Positions 1 to 7,173 of a stretch of DNA of 23,075 bases are shown here, in pieces (within the stretch, counting starts at the first letter, position 1; each line of letters opens with the position of its first letter). The stretch spans positions 1 through 23,075 of the forward strand of contig JAMCYD010000027.1 in the NCBI GenBank assembly GCA_023473785.1. The letters run 5' to 3'. The position numbers and the translations under genes are program-made. The notes under the pieces were generated by a model, which worked only from the letters and a program-made list of their open reading frames with translations, ran no database searches and was not told the origin of the DNA. The stretch is from Patescibacteria group bacterium. GTDB taxonomy: Bacteria > Patescibacteriota > Microgenomatia > Levybacterales > UBA12049.

Positions 1-265
1 CCTTACCAAAATACTGAAATTTAAGAGGAATTTCTCGCCGGCCAATCAAAGCAGTAATTAGCTCTGCCTCTTGTGCCTCAGATAAAAATTGATGACGTAC
101 TTTATGGCTTTCTATAAATTTGATGACATCGCTATGAAGAATTCGCCATTCTTTACCAATTTTTGAACCTGGAAATTTACCCGCACGCGCCCAGCGGTAA
201 ATTGTATTTGGATCAACCTGTAGGAGTTTTGCAGCCTGTTTTATTGTTAATATCGATTTTTCCAC
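1..265 (-). CDS. Excisionase/MerR-type HTH protein, 3' end off the left edge
   Basis: Partial gene reading leftward out of the window; 88 codons are visible. The N-terminus (ILTIKQAAKLLQVDPNTIYR, then WARAGKFPGSKIGKEWRI) is a typical excisionase-family winged helix-turn-helix: QAAKLLQV is the first helix, DPNTIYRWARAG the recognition helix, and KIGKEWRI the wing. A second segment follows (SEAQEAELITALIGRREIPL then KFQYFG), so the HTH is the N-terminal domain of a longer protein. From memory, CPR genomes carry such HTH domains fused to EgtD-like histidine methyltransferase domains, and the IPLKFQYFG stretch would suit that, but the catalytic part is not here. Start is GTG at 265; an in-frame TGA lies eight codons upstream, so no longer start is available. 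No Shine-Dalgarno sequence is seen. DNA-binding role is well supported; the overall function is not determined. Confidence 0.75.
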   Translation of the reverse strand, partial: MEKSILTIKQAAKLLQVDPNTIYRWARAGKFPGSKIGKEWRILHSDVIKFIESHKVRHQFLSEAQEAELITALIGRREIPLKFQYFGK

Positions 266-272
266 AAAAACT

Positions 273-288
273 ATTGTACAGTATCATA
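273..288 (-). promoter_or_regulatory. Candidate -10 elements for the HTH gene
   Basis: Two -10-like hexamers face left: TATGAT (283-288) and TACAAT (273-278). The second is seven bases before the GTG start, which would give a leaderless transcript as for other genes here. No convincing -35 hexamer is visible. Confidence 0.35.
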
Positions 289-295
289 CACAGCA

Positions 296-307
296 ATGCA
301 ATTGCAT
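296..307. repeat. 12-bp perfect palindrome upstream of the HTH gene
   Basis: ATGCAATTGCAT is a perfect palindrome, overlapped by a second, TGCATGCA (303-310). Both lie directly upstream of the candidate -10 boxes of the HTH gene. They could be an operator for autoregulation by that protein; this is inference from position only. Confidence 0.4.
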
Positions 308-342
308 GCATGTATCGGATCCTAGACAGTTTTTGCGGTGTG

Positions 343-2091
343 TTATTTTTTATTATTGCGGTGCGCAAATTGCTGATTGTAAAGTTTTATGACTTCTGAA
401 ACTGTCGTGGCGTCCTCGGCTCTTTTATCCGCTTCCCGAAATTTAACAAGACGAGGAAATCTCAAGGCATAACCTAAGCCATCTTTATCCCGGCCTGCTG
501 TATGAATTGGAGAACGGGTAATTTCATCTGCATAAATCTCTAGGACTACTTTTGGCTCCACCCAGAAAGATGGTTCTATATCGGAGCTTACTCGAGCCGG
601 TTTATGTGCAATCTTTAAATGCTTGGATAACTCATCAACTTTTCTGAACTCCTCGTCTGTTAACCCCGTACCAATTCTTGAAACAGTTACAAATTCATCC
701 TTTTTGTCATCGTAAATTCCAACTAAAAGTCCTCCAACGCCAAATTCTGTTCTTTTTCCTTTTCCTCTATAAACTCCAAGAATAACACAATCAACCGAAT
801 CTGTTAATTGACCCGCCTGGCTTCTTTTAAACTTTATCCAATGGAAACCTCTTCCTCCTGCAATATAAGGGCTGTCCAATTTTTTAAGCATGAGCCCTTC
901 AAGCCCTTCCGATATTGCTTCGTTGAAGAAATCTGATATCTCTGAGGCCTTATGAAGGACTCTTTCTTCGGAAATCCTTATCGTTGGGTTTTCTCTAGCG
1001 ATTATTGACTCCAGAAGTTTTCGTCTTTCTTTATAGGGTTTTTGAGTAATATCGCGTCCGTTTAAGTACAAAAGGTCAAAAGCAAACAGAACAAGGGGAA
1101 GCTTCTTTGCCATTTCCTCAATCTTGTATTTCCGTCTTCTTTTGGTTGTTTCTTGAAAAGGCAAAAACTCCGAAGTATCAGGATTGTAAGCAATTGCTTC
1201 TCCTTCAAGGATTACCGACTTAGCATTTATCGCTTTTCTAACTCCCGAAACAATATCAGGGAAAGCATGGGTGGTGTTTTCAAGATTTCTTGAGAAAAGC
1301 TCTACTTTTTCTCCGTTTTTATGAACCGCAACTCTAAATCCGTCAAACTTAGGTTCTGCAGCGAATTCATTTCCTAGTCTTTTAATCGCCTCATCTGCCG
1401 AAGGAAGACGCTCGGCAAGCGCCGGTCTTACAGGTTTTCCCACAATAAGCTCTATGCTTTTAATACCGGCAATACCCTTCTTAAAGTACGTCTCTGCCAC
1501 AAAGCCTAAGTCGCTTGTTTTGTTGTAAGCATCTTCAAGAATAGGCCTCAAGGATTTATCGCCGTGCTTGCTCAGCGATAATGAATCCAAAACCGTAGCA
1601 TCACCTATACCAAGTCTTAAAGTTCCAAGGGGAATGTTTGCTACATGTTTTGCGGAGATCGGGTCCAATTTTTTAAGAAGCTCGCAGAGTGCAGATACTT
1701 TTTTTCCTACTGTCCCTTCACCTGAAAAGCCTGCAATCTTTAAAAGCGCCTCAGAAACTTCACCCACGGAAAGCTCGCCATGATGCTTATGTTTCTGCGC
1801 AAGTTCTTGTGCGGCCAAACCCATGTTGCCTTTATGTCGGTAGAGCTTCAAGACTTCATCTTTTGACTTATCATAAGCTCGACCAATTGCCTGCGCCACC
1901 ATGCTCTCCGCCATCCCGATTTCTATTGGCTCAAAAAACGGTGCCACCCTCCCCTGAATCAAATAACAAATCTTGCCGATTTCTTCTGCACTTGATTCTT
2001 TAAAGAGTTTGGAAAGAATATCAATTAACTCAAGCCTCTTACTCGTCCCCTCCAGTTTTTCATAATACTCTGCCAGTGTTTTAAATTGCAT
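343..2091 (-). CDS. lig: ATP-dependent DNA ligase, archaeal type
   Basis: 582 aa, full length for archaeal-type replicative ATP-dependent ligases. It seals nicks in duplex DNA through a lysyl-AMP intermediate. An N-terminal DNA-binding domain (about 1-215) is followed by the nucleotidyltransferase domain with motif I EPKFDGFR (catalytic Lys248), motif III LEGEAIAYN, motif IV EGLMLKK and motif V WIKFKR, then an OB-fold domain with FGVGGLLVGIYDD. Most bacteria use an NAD-dependent LigA instead; ATP ligases of this kind are frequent in archaea and some CPR lineages. The start ATG lies two bases after the stop of the Fic gene, so the two are co-transcribed. Whether it is the only replicative ligase of this cell cannot be told from the window. 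Confidence 0.95.
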   Translation of the reverse strand: MQFKTLAEYYEKLEGTSKRLELIDILSKLFKESSAEEIGKICYLIQGRVAPFFEPIEIGMAESMVAQAIGRAYDKSKDEVLKLYRHKGNMGLAAQELAQKHKHHGELSVGEVSEALLKIAGFSGEGTVGKKVSALCELLKKLDPISAKHVANIPLGTLRLGIGDATVLDSLSLSKHGDKSLRPILEDAYNKTSDLGFVAETYFKKGIAGIKSIELIVGKPVRPALAERLPSADEAIKRLGNEFAAEPKFDGFRVAVHKNGEKVELFSRNLENTTHAFPDIVSGVRKAINAKSVILEGEAIAYNPDTSEFLPFQETTKRRRKYKIEEMAKKLPLVLFAFDLLYLNGRDITQKPYKERRKLLESIIARENPTIRISEERVLHKASEISDFFNEAISEGLEGLMLKKLDSPYIAGGRGFHWIKFKRSQAGQLTDSVDCVILGVYRGKGKRTEFGVGGLLVGIYDDKKDEFVTVSRIGTGLTDEEFRKVDELSKHLKIAHKPARVSSDIEPSFWVEPKVVLEIYADEITRSPIHTAGRDKDGLGYALRFPRLVKFREADKRAEDATTVSEVIKLYNQQFAHRNNKK

Positions 2092-2093
2092 AT

Positions 2094-3179
2094 TTATGAC
2101 ATCACGTATTTTGAGGCTTTGGTAATTCCTTGCTTTCGGATTATACCTACCTTCATCAATCCCTTCAACTCATTTAAGATTGTGTCCTCTGAAATCATTG
2201 GGAAAAGCTGAGGAAAAGCTTTGTTTTGCAGATATCCTGTTTTTTGAACATATTCAATAATTTTGATCTGCCGATCTGTCAGTAAGATTGGCTTCCCGCC
2301 TAACTTTTCCTTAAGTTTTGCATCAATTGAAATTCTTTCAACTTTTTCCTTTATTTTTGAAAGTTCGATGGAAAGCCCTTGCGTAAAATATTCAAGCCAA
2401 TACGTCAAATCTCCATCGTTTTTTTCAACACTTTGAAGAGCATTATAATACTCCTGTGAATCATGATCAAAATACTCTTCCAAAGAAAAGAATTTTCTAA
2501 TATCATAACCTTCCAAAAAAAGGATAAGAGTCGAAAGTGCTCTTGCAACCCTGCCATTTCCATCCAAAAAAGGATGAATTCTCACCAGCTCATAATGAAC
2601 AACTGCACTTTTCAAAACTGGATGAATATCTTTCTCTGATGGGCTTTCTATAAACGCAATAAGTTCTTTAATTTGGAATGGCACTGCGATTGAGAGCGGT
2701 GGCCTAAAAGACACCTTTCCCGTGTAGCTGTTTTTTACAACTACTTGAGTTTTTCTATAAACCCCTGTATTTTCTTGTGGCAAAATTTTTCTAAGAGTTA
2801 ATTTATGCAGATATCTTACGAGATCCTCATCTATTTTTTTCATTGATTCCGATTTTGCTTGAGCTGATCCTTTCTCTTTTAATTCTTCTCCAAGATCCCC
2901 TATGTGCTCAGCTACTTTTCTATAGTTTATAACCTCCTGAATATCTCGTTCTCTTCCTACAACATCTTTTCCCATAATTACATTTTCTGCCTGATTTAAA
3001 TCAAGCTCATTCCCTTCTATATGCGTGCCAAAATGGACAGTTCTGACAATTGCCTCATCTTGAAATTTCTTTTCATAGTAAGGAAGGAGTGGGGCGTTGT
3101 CTATAACCTCCCGACAAGCCTCAATAATCCCAATGTTTTTAAGAATTTTGTTGGTGATGGTAAATTTTGGAGAGTACAT
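2094..3179 (-). CDS. Fic family protein (probable AMP-transferase) with C-terminal winged helix
   Basis: 361 aa from the chosen ATG at 3179. The Fic signature HPFLDGNGRVAR is intact at residues 202-213, with the catalytic His202; the family usually transfers AMP from ATP to a target hydroxyl. An N-terminal segment THIEGNEL (about residues 52-59) resembles the inhibitory helix region of self-contained Fic proteins, although the usual leading Ser is not obvious. The C-terminal ~60 residues (ILLTDRQIKIIEYVQKTGYL onward) look like a winged-helix DNA-binding domain. The frame is open back to 3299, but that extension overlaps DUF5654-like codons on the other strand and lies upstream of the -10 box, so I reject it. 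It is immediately followed by the ligase gene. Target is unknown; no antitoxin partner is visible. Confidence 0.9.
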   Translation of the reverse strand: MYSPKFTITNKILKNIGIIEACREVIDNAPLLPYYEKKFQDEAIVRTVHFGTHIEGNELDLNQAENVIMGKDVVGRERDIQEVINYRKVAEHIGDLGEELKEKGSAQAKSESMKKIDEDLVRYLHKLTLRKILPQENTGVYRKTQVVVKNSYTGKVSFRPPLSIAVPFQIKELIAFIESPSEKDIHPVLKSAVVHYELVRIHPFLDGNGRVARALSTLILFLEGYDIRKFFSLEEYFDHDSQEYYNALQSVEKNDGDLTYWLEYFTQGLSIELSKIKEKVERISIDAKLKEKLGGKPILLTDRQIKIIEYVQKTGYLQNKAFPQLFPMISEDTILNELKGLMKVGIIRKQGITKASKYVMS

Positions 3180-3181
3180 GG

Positions 3182-3187
3182 TATAAT
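3182..3187 (+). promoter_or_regulatory. -10 element of the DUF5654-like gene
   Basis: TATAAT nine bases before the ATG at 3197. It overlaps the minus-strand TATAAT by two bases, so the two divergent genes must compete for polymerase. No good -35 hexamer is seen. Confidence 0.6.
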
Positions 3188-3214
3188 TATATTGAAATGG
3201 CGGAGAAAAAACAA
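3182..3214 (-). promoter_or_regulatory. Promoter of the fic-ligase unit
   Basis: TATAAT (3186-3191) sits six bases before the fic ATG, with a weak -35 TTGTTT (3209-3214) 17 bp upstream. It predicts a leaderless fic mRNA. The -10 shares bases with the opposing -10 of the plus-strand gene. Confidence 0.65.
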
Positions 3215-3472
3215 AGTAAGGAAGAAAAAAAGCTGCATGTTGAGGTAGTAAAACAAATGGTAACATTGTCAACCAGTGGCTTTGGTCTGGTTGCCGCATT
3301 TGCCTGGAATAGCCTAATTCAGGAATTTATAAATAGTTATGTTAAAAAATGGTTTCCTCAAGGCTCTGGAATAATATCTCTTTTAGTCTACGCTATTGTC
3401 ATAACGTTTCTCGCGGTATTTGTGACAATGCAGCTTTCCCGTCTTGCTCAAAAACTTGAAAAAGAGGCTTAA
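3197..3472 (+). CDS. DUF5654-like small membrane protein
   Basis: 91 aa from the ATG at 3197, chosen because the upstream in-frame ATG (3167) lies inside the fic gene and before the -10 box. A charged N-terminus (MAEKKQSKEEKK) is followed by a hydrophobic segment (TLSTSGFGLVAAFAWNSLI, about residues 24-42) and a second (SLLVYAIVITFLAVFVTM, about 60-77), with a basic/acidic C-terminus. The pattern, particularly the first segment, matches my memory of the DUF5654 family, found widely in CPR bacteria and archaea with no known function. It is one of only three plus-strand protein genes in the window and ends four bases from the stop of the converging NAD(P)H-hydrate dehydratase gene; no terminator is visible between them. 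Confidence 0.8.
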   Translation: MAEKKQSKEEKKLHVEVVKQMVTLSTSGFGLVAAFAWNSLIQEFINSYVKKWFPQGSGIISLLVYAIVITFLAVFVTMQLSRLAQKLEKEA

Positions 3473-3476
3473 TAAA

Positions 3477-4301
3477 TTATTTTTTGATAATCAGCTCATT
3501 CATAATTTTTGGAATTTCATCGACCAAATCTGAAGAATTAAAATAATAACCTACTCTTTTAAATAAGCTCTCGCCTGCTTTTTTGTTGATATAAGAACCG
3601 GCGCAGGCTGACAAAAATGCATCGTTTTTGCAATAAAGTGCTGCCACAAGTCCCGCCAACACATCTCCTGTTCCGCCTTTGGTCATGCCTGCATTCCCAC
3701 CTTTAATAGAAGTGCACCTCTCAGGCGAGCAAATAATATCTACCTGACCTTTCACGAGTATCACTATGGAATGTTTCTTTGACATTTTCAAAATGCTATC
3801 AGAAGTAGGTTTTACTCCAAAAAGTTTTTCAAACTCTCCTTGATGCGGCGTTAGTACTGAATTTTTAGGGATAATTTCAGGCTCGATTGTCTGAAGACTT
3901 CCTCCATCAAGAACCCATTTCTTTTTAGGATATTTTTTGACAAGCTTCTCTGTTAGTTCTTTTGTATCGTCGTCCCCCGTCTCCTGTCCTTCTTTTCTAG
4001 GTAATCCCGGACCGATCAGAACACAATCGGCTTCATTTATATAACTTTCCAGTTGATCTCTCTTAACTATGATTCCGTCCCTAAATTCTTCTTTGGATTT
4101 TTGCACAATCTGATTATTCTCGGGAACAGATGAGTAAAAAACCATATCCACAATTCTTGATGCAACCTTAAGAGACCAGAGAGACGCTGCGTGAAAAAGC
4201 TTTGACCCTCCAATAATCAAAAGCTTCCCATTCTGCCCTTTGTGAGAGGAAGGAAGGGGAACATATAGCTTTTTAAGATCGCTTGTGTCAAAATCACTCA
4301 T
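3477..4301 (-). CDS. nnrD: ADP-dependent NAD(P)H-hydrate dehydratase
   Basis: 274 aa, a single ribokinase-like (carbohydrate kinase-like) domain. The enzyme dehydrates damaged (S)-NAD(P)H hydrate back to NAD(P)H, a metabolite-repair step. Diagnostic segments are LTPHQGEFEKL (from residue 150) and the nucleotide-binding loop GGNAGMTKGGTGDVLAG (201-217). The YjeF-N epimerase domain that is often fused in front is absent, and no separate epimerase gene is in the window. Its start is one base from the recF stop, so it is the downstream member of the recF unit. Confidence 0.9.
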   Translation of the reverse strand: MSDFDTSDLKKLYVPLPSSHKGQNGKLLIIGGSKLFHAASLWSLKVASRIVDMVFYSSVPENNQIVQKSKEEFRDGIIVKRDQLESYINEADCVLIGPGLPRKEGQETGDDDTKELTEKLVKKYPKKKWVLDGGSLQTIEPEIIPKNSVLTPHQGEFEKLFGVKPTSDSILKMSKKHSIVILVKGQVDIICSPERCTSIKGGNAGMTKGGTGDVLAGLVAALYCKNDAFLSACAGSYINKKAGESLFKRVGYYFNSSDLVDEIPKIMNELIIKK

Positions 4302-4302
4302 C

Positions 4303-5388
4303 TTATTTTCTTAATTGTAATTCTAGCACGTCTGCGTTTTTTAAGAAATGAGAGTCAAAAAATTCTTTGTGGGTTGCCGTAACTATGCTTTGCTGTCCCT
4401 TCAAGACTTCAAGCACAAGTTTTATGTGTCCTTGGTCAAGCTCTGAGAATATGTCATCTAGAAGAAGAATGGGTCTTTCTCCGATCATTTTTTCTATAAA
4501 AGCCATCTCAGCCAATTTTAGCTGAAGAATTGTAAGCCTTTGTTGTCCCCGAGAACCAAATGATTTTAGGTCATGCGTCGTCTGTCTTGTATTGTTATAC
4601 ATATGAAAGGAAATATCATCCCTATGTGGACCAACGAGAGTGACACCTGCGCCAACTTCTGCGTCTTTATATTGCAAAAGGCGGGATTTTGAGATAATAC
4701 TTTTGTCGTAAAATGCAACAAAATCAAATATGTCTTTTGTAAAATTATTTACAAATGTAATAAAATCTTCTCTTTTTTTGGTAATTATCTCCCCGTTTTC
4801 TATTAAAAGACTGTCCCAATACTCAAGCTGCTTCTCGTATCTTATTCCTGATTCTTTTATCTTATCAAGCAGAGCGTTTCTCTGACGCAACCCTTTGCTA
4901 TAGGTAACCAGGGCATTTCGATATTCCCGATCCACTTGCTCAAGCGTATCATCGAGAAATTTTCGACGAAGACCTGGGGAATCGACAATAATATCCAGGT
5001 CAACCGGAGAAAAAAGTACACATGGAAGATTACCAGCAAAATCTATTCTTCTTTTTGAAACTCCATTAACCGAATACCTCTTATTTCCTGTTCGCTCCCC
5101 GTTTAGATTTTGTATAACAACCTCAAGTTTTGTCAGGTCTTCCGTTTCTAAACTTTGGGATGGTGAAACTTCTGCACGGATTCGAGCGATACTTTCATCA
5201 AAATTTACTAATTCTCCATCTTTTTCTGCTTTAAAACTACGCCCTACAGACAGAAAAAAAACTGCTTCGACGAGATTCGTCTTACCTGAAGTATTGGGGC
5301 CGACAATAAGTGCGCAATTAGAATTAAATTCAAATTCAAAGCTTTTATGATTTCTAAAATTTTGGAGAACTAGACGCCTGAGATACAT
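4303..5388 (-). CDS. recF: RecF, DNA gap-repair ATPase
   Basis: 361 aa, the usual RecF length. RecF is an SMC/Rad50-like ATPase that helps load RecA at single-strand gaps. The N-terminus MYLRRLVLQNFRNH is typical; Walker A is GPNTSGKT (30-37), the ABC signature is SRGQQRLTILQLKLAE (from 279) and Walker B is ILLLDD (307-312), followed by FSELD. Here it is not next to dnaA/dnaN/gyrB but between UMP kinase and nnrD, with 14-bp and 1-bp gaps, so it is likely in one transcript with them. Confidence 0.95.
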   Translation of the reverse strand: MYLRRLVLQNFRNHKSFEFEFNSNCALIVGPNTSGKTNLVEAVFFLSVGRSFKAEKDGELVNFDESIARIRAEVSPSQSLETEDLTKLEVVIQNLNGERTGNKRYSVNGVSKRRIDFAGNLPCVLFSPVDLDIIVDSPGLRRKFLDDTLEQVDREYRNALVTYSKGLRQRNALLDKIKESGIRYEKQLEYWDSLLIENGEIITKKREDFITFVNNFTKDIFDFVAFYDKSIISKSRLLQYKDAEVGAGVTLVGPHRDDISFHMYNNTRQTTHDLKSFGSRGQQRLTILQLKLAEMAFIEKMIGERPILLLDDIFSELDQGHIKLVLEVLKGQQSIVTATHKEFFDSHFLKNADVLELQLRK

Positions 5389-5402
5389 TAAAAATTCTCA
5401 AT

Positions 5403-6110
5403 TTACTGAATAGTGGTTCCGATAAACTTTTTTCCATTAAAATATCTTTCAAGATTGTCAAAATCATCTCCTCGCAGTACAACTACCTTTATTCCCAGCT
5501 CCTGCGCCTTTTTGGAAGCTACCGGATCAAAGGGCGCATTAATGCCCGGCACCCATTTATCCCCTACTATTTTTCTAAATTTTTCCCAAGATATTTTATC
5601 TATTGGCTTGGCATCCTTGTATTTCTTGGGATCCTTATCGTAGGCCTTTTCAATATTGGTTAGGTTAAGAACCGTTCTCACATTATAGTCTTCGCAAAGA
5701 AGTATTGTGTCGTAATCAGTTGACCAGCCAGGCTTCCATCCGGCTGCGACAACAACAGGTTCTGTAACTTTTCTAATTATCTCGTAGTGCTTCAAAATAT
5801 ACTGATGGGCTATGTCACGAAAGATCGTCCTAACCAAGTGAGCATTCAGCTTAGTTGCGTGAATACCCAGCCAATCTAAATCATCTCTTGTCAACTCATG
5901 TCCAACCACTTCTCTGCCTGCGTCACGGTAATGCCTGGCAATAGTTCCTCCCCCTATAACTAAAAAAAACTGGCGATTTTTGTTTTTCGCCAGTTGCGCT
6001 CTTATAAAAGCGTTAAGCTTCTTAAGAAAATCGGTATTAATCCCTCCATTTGGAACAATGAGGGATCCGCCGATAGACATTACGATCTTATCCCGACCGT
6101 TATTGCTCAT
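5403..6110 (-). CDS. pyrH: UMP kinase, archaeal-type (amino acid kinase fold)
   Basis: 235 aa. It should phosphorylate UMP to UDP with ATP. The amino-acid-kinase fold shows as the N-terminal loop MSIGGSLIVPNGG, the second glycine loop VIGGGTIARHYRDAGRE, the helix GIHATKLNAHLVR, the uridine-nucleotide segment LNLTNIEKAYDKDPKK, and the C-terminal GTTIQ. The ARHY loop, ITxxNA-like helix and GTTI terminus match archaeal UMP kinases better than the hexameric E. coli-type PyrH. It starts with ATG preceded directly by the U-tract of a hairpin (6117-6134), with no Shine-Dalgarno sequence, so its translation start or its promoter is unusual. Substrate identity is inferred from family resemblance. Confidence 0.8.
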   Translation of the reverse strand: MSNNGRDKIVMSIGGSLIVPNGGINTDFLKKLNAFIRAQLAKNKNRQFFLVIGGGTIARHYRDAGREVVGHELTRDDLDWLGIHATKLNAHLVRTIFRDIAHQYILKHYEIIRKVTEPVVVAAGWKPGWSTDYDTILLCEDYNVRTVLNLTNIEKAYDKDPKKYKDAKPIDKISWEKFRKIVGDKWVPGINAPFDPVASKKAQELGIKVVVLRGDDFDNLERYFNGKKFIGTTIQ

Positions 6111-6116
6111 AAAAAA

Positions 6117-6134
6117 CTAGCACAGTGGTGCTAG
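6117..6134 (-). terminator. Hairpin with U-tract between fpg and UMP kinase
   Basis: On the minus strand a 7-bp stem CTAGCAC/GTGCTAG with a 4-base loop is followed at once by TTTTTT and then the ATG of UMP kinase. It has the shape of an intrinsic terminator for fpg. The 5' arm can instead pair with a TGCTAG copy at 6144-6149, making this a possible switch. Confidence 0.55.
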
Positions 6135-6149
6135 AACTAAATACTAGCA
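6129..6149 (-). promoter_or_regulatory. Alternative hairpin competing with the terminator
   Basis: TGCTAG (6144-6149) and CTAGCA (6129-6134), read on the minus strand, can form a 6-bp stem with a 9-base loop. This uses the same arm the terminator needs. A weak promoter (TTGCTT at 6165-6170, 18 bp, TAGTAT at 6141-6146) also overlaps, in which case UMP kinase mRNA would begin near the hairpin. Confidence 0.35.
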
Positions 6150-6184
6150 TAAAAGGGTTTTGAAAAGCAAGGACTTATTTAGAA

Positions 6185-7066
6185 TTAATGCTGGCAATTG
6201 GGACAAAAATATGTCCCTCTTCCGCCTAATTGCATCTTCTTGATGGTACCCTTGCATCTTTTACATTTCTCTTTTGCTCTTGAGTAAACCAGAAAGTGCC
6301 TTTGATACTCTCCTTCCTGTCCTAAAGCATTGACAAAATTAACATCCGATGAACCACCAAGATTAACACTTTCTCTTATTACCTCAAAAATTTCTTTGTA
6401 CAATTGCTTAATTTCTCCATCAGATAAATTATTTGCCTTTTTTTGAGGACTAATCTTTGCTCTAAATAGAGCTTCGTTAGCGTAGATATTGCCGATACCG
6501 CCGATTTTTTTCTGGTCCATAAGCAAGATCTTTATCGGCAATCCGCTCTTCCCAACAATAAGCTGAAATTCGGAAAGGGTTAAGGTTTTTTGATTAAGAT
6601 CCGGATGCTTGTATGGCTCAGGCCCCATTTCTTTGAAAAATGGTAAATCTTTAACCTCGGATTCTCTAATCACCCTTATCCAGCCGAACTTACGAAGGTC
6701 GTTATAAAAAAGTTTGGCTGCTTGCCCTGAGCCTGCCGAAGGGTCTAATGTAAAAATAATGTGAGTGTGCTTGGAAGGGAGTGCGCCTCCTGCTTTGTCT
6801 GAAACTTTAATGCGGGTTGTTTCTGTGCCCTGGTAAATTAACTGCCCTGTAAGCTTTAAATGAATAGCCAAATCAAAACCGTTATTAAGTTCTATAATTA
6901 ACCCCTTGCCTACTCTTTTAATATCGGTGACTTTTGAACCTATTACCCTATTTTGGTCTCCTTGAAAAATCTTGGGAACGCGAATATCGATATCTTGAAT
7001 TTTATGCCCAACAAGGTATTTCCGTAAACCAAGTTTCAATGTTTCTACTTCGGGTAATTCCGGCAT
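6185..7066 (-). CDS. mutM: Formamidopyrimidine-DNA glycosylase (Fpg/MutM)
   Basis: 293 aa. The enzyme removes 8-oxoguanine and other oxidised purines and cuts the abasic site. The N-terminal catalytic PELPEVE follows the start Met (Pro2, Glu3), RVGKGL carries the conserved Lys54, HLKLTGQL is present, as are the H2TH segment (GIGNIYANEALFRAKI) and the C-terminal zinc finger CKRC...CPNC. Residues 108-116 (DPSAGSGQA) are an in-frame insertion from a dispersed repeat, in the strand connection before KLFYNDLRKFGW. The catalytic residues are untouched, so the protein is probably active. It is transcribed from its own consensus promoter, divergent from the TPR membrane gene. Confidence 0.95.
   Translation of the reverse strand: MPELPEVETLKLGLRKYLVGHKIQDIDIRVPKIFQGDQNRVIGSKVTDIKRVGKGLIIELNNGFDLAIHLKLTGQLIYQGTETTRIKVSDKAGGALPSKHTHIIFTLDPSAGSGQAAKLFYNDLRKFGWIRVIRESEVKDLPFFKEMGPEPYKHPDLNQKTLTLSEFQLIVGKSGLPIKILLMDQKKIGGIGNIYANEALFRAKISPQKKANNLSDGEIKQLYKEIFEVIRESVNLGGSSDVNFVNALGQEGEYQRHFLVYSRAKEKCKRCKGTIKKMQLGGRGTYFCPNCQH
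6719..6745 (-). repeat. Dispersed GC-rich repeat inserted in frame in fpg
   Basis: The 27 bases encode DPSAGSGQA, beginning GACCCTTCGGCAGGCTCAGG on the coding strand. They are more GC-rich than the surrounding gene and interrupt the normal Fpg sequence. I recognise this peptide as the product of a short repeat that recurs in unrelated proteins of many uncultivated bacteria; that recognition is from memory. Confidence 0.7.
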
Positions 7067-7078
7067 ATTATTGTCACT

Positions 7079-7107
7079 ATCCTAGCTCCGCAAATTTAGT
7101 TTGTCAA
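7079..7107 (-). promoter_or_regulatory. Promoter of fpg
   Basis: TTGACA (7102-7107), a 17-bp spacer and TAGGAT (7079-7084), 12 bases before the ATG. The -35 overlaps the -35 of the divergent gene. Confidence 0.75.
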
Positions 7108-7128
7108 ATAAACTAAGATCGGTAGAAT
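7101..7128 (+). promoter_or_regulatory. Promoter of the TPR membrane gene
   Basis: TTGTCA (7101-7106), a 16-bp spacer and TAGAAT (7123-7128). Each hexamer has one mismatch to consensus. The mRNA would start near 7135, giving a leader of about 40 bases without an obvious Shine-Dalgarno sequence. Confidence 0.65.
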
Positions 7129-7173
7129 ATAAGCCTTGCGCTAATAATAATAAAGTTGATACTCTTGAAAAGC

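Noticed and set aside
3180..3299. Longer N-terminus for the Fic protein, starting at 3299
   Set aside because: The extra 40 residues are antisense to the DUF5654-like gene and upstream of a perfect -10 box; the Fic-like sequence starts at the ATG at 3179.
6117..6149. A second trp-type operator upstream of UMP kinase because of repeated CTAG
   Set aside because: The CTAG copies are separated by 9-10 bases rather than 4, and the symmetry is better explained by RNA hairpins.
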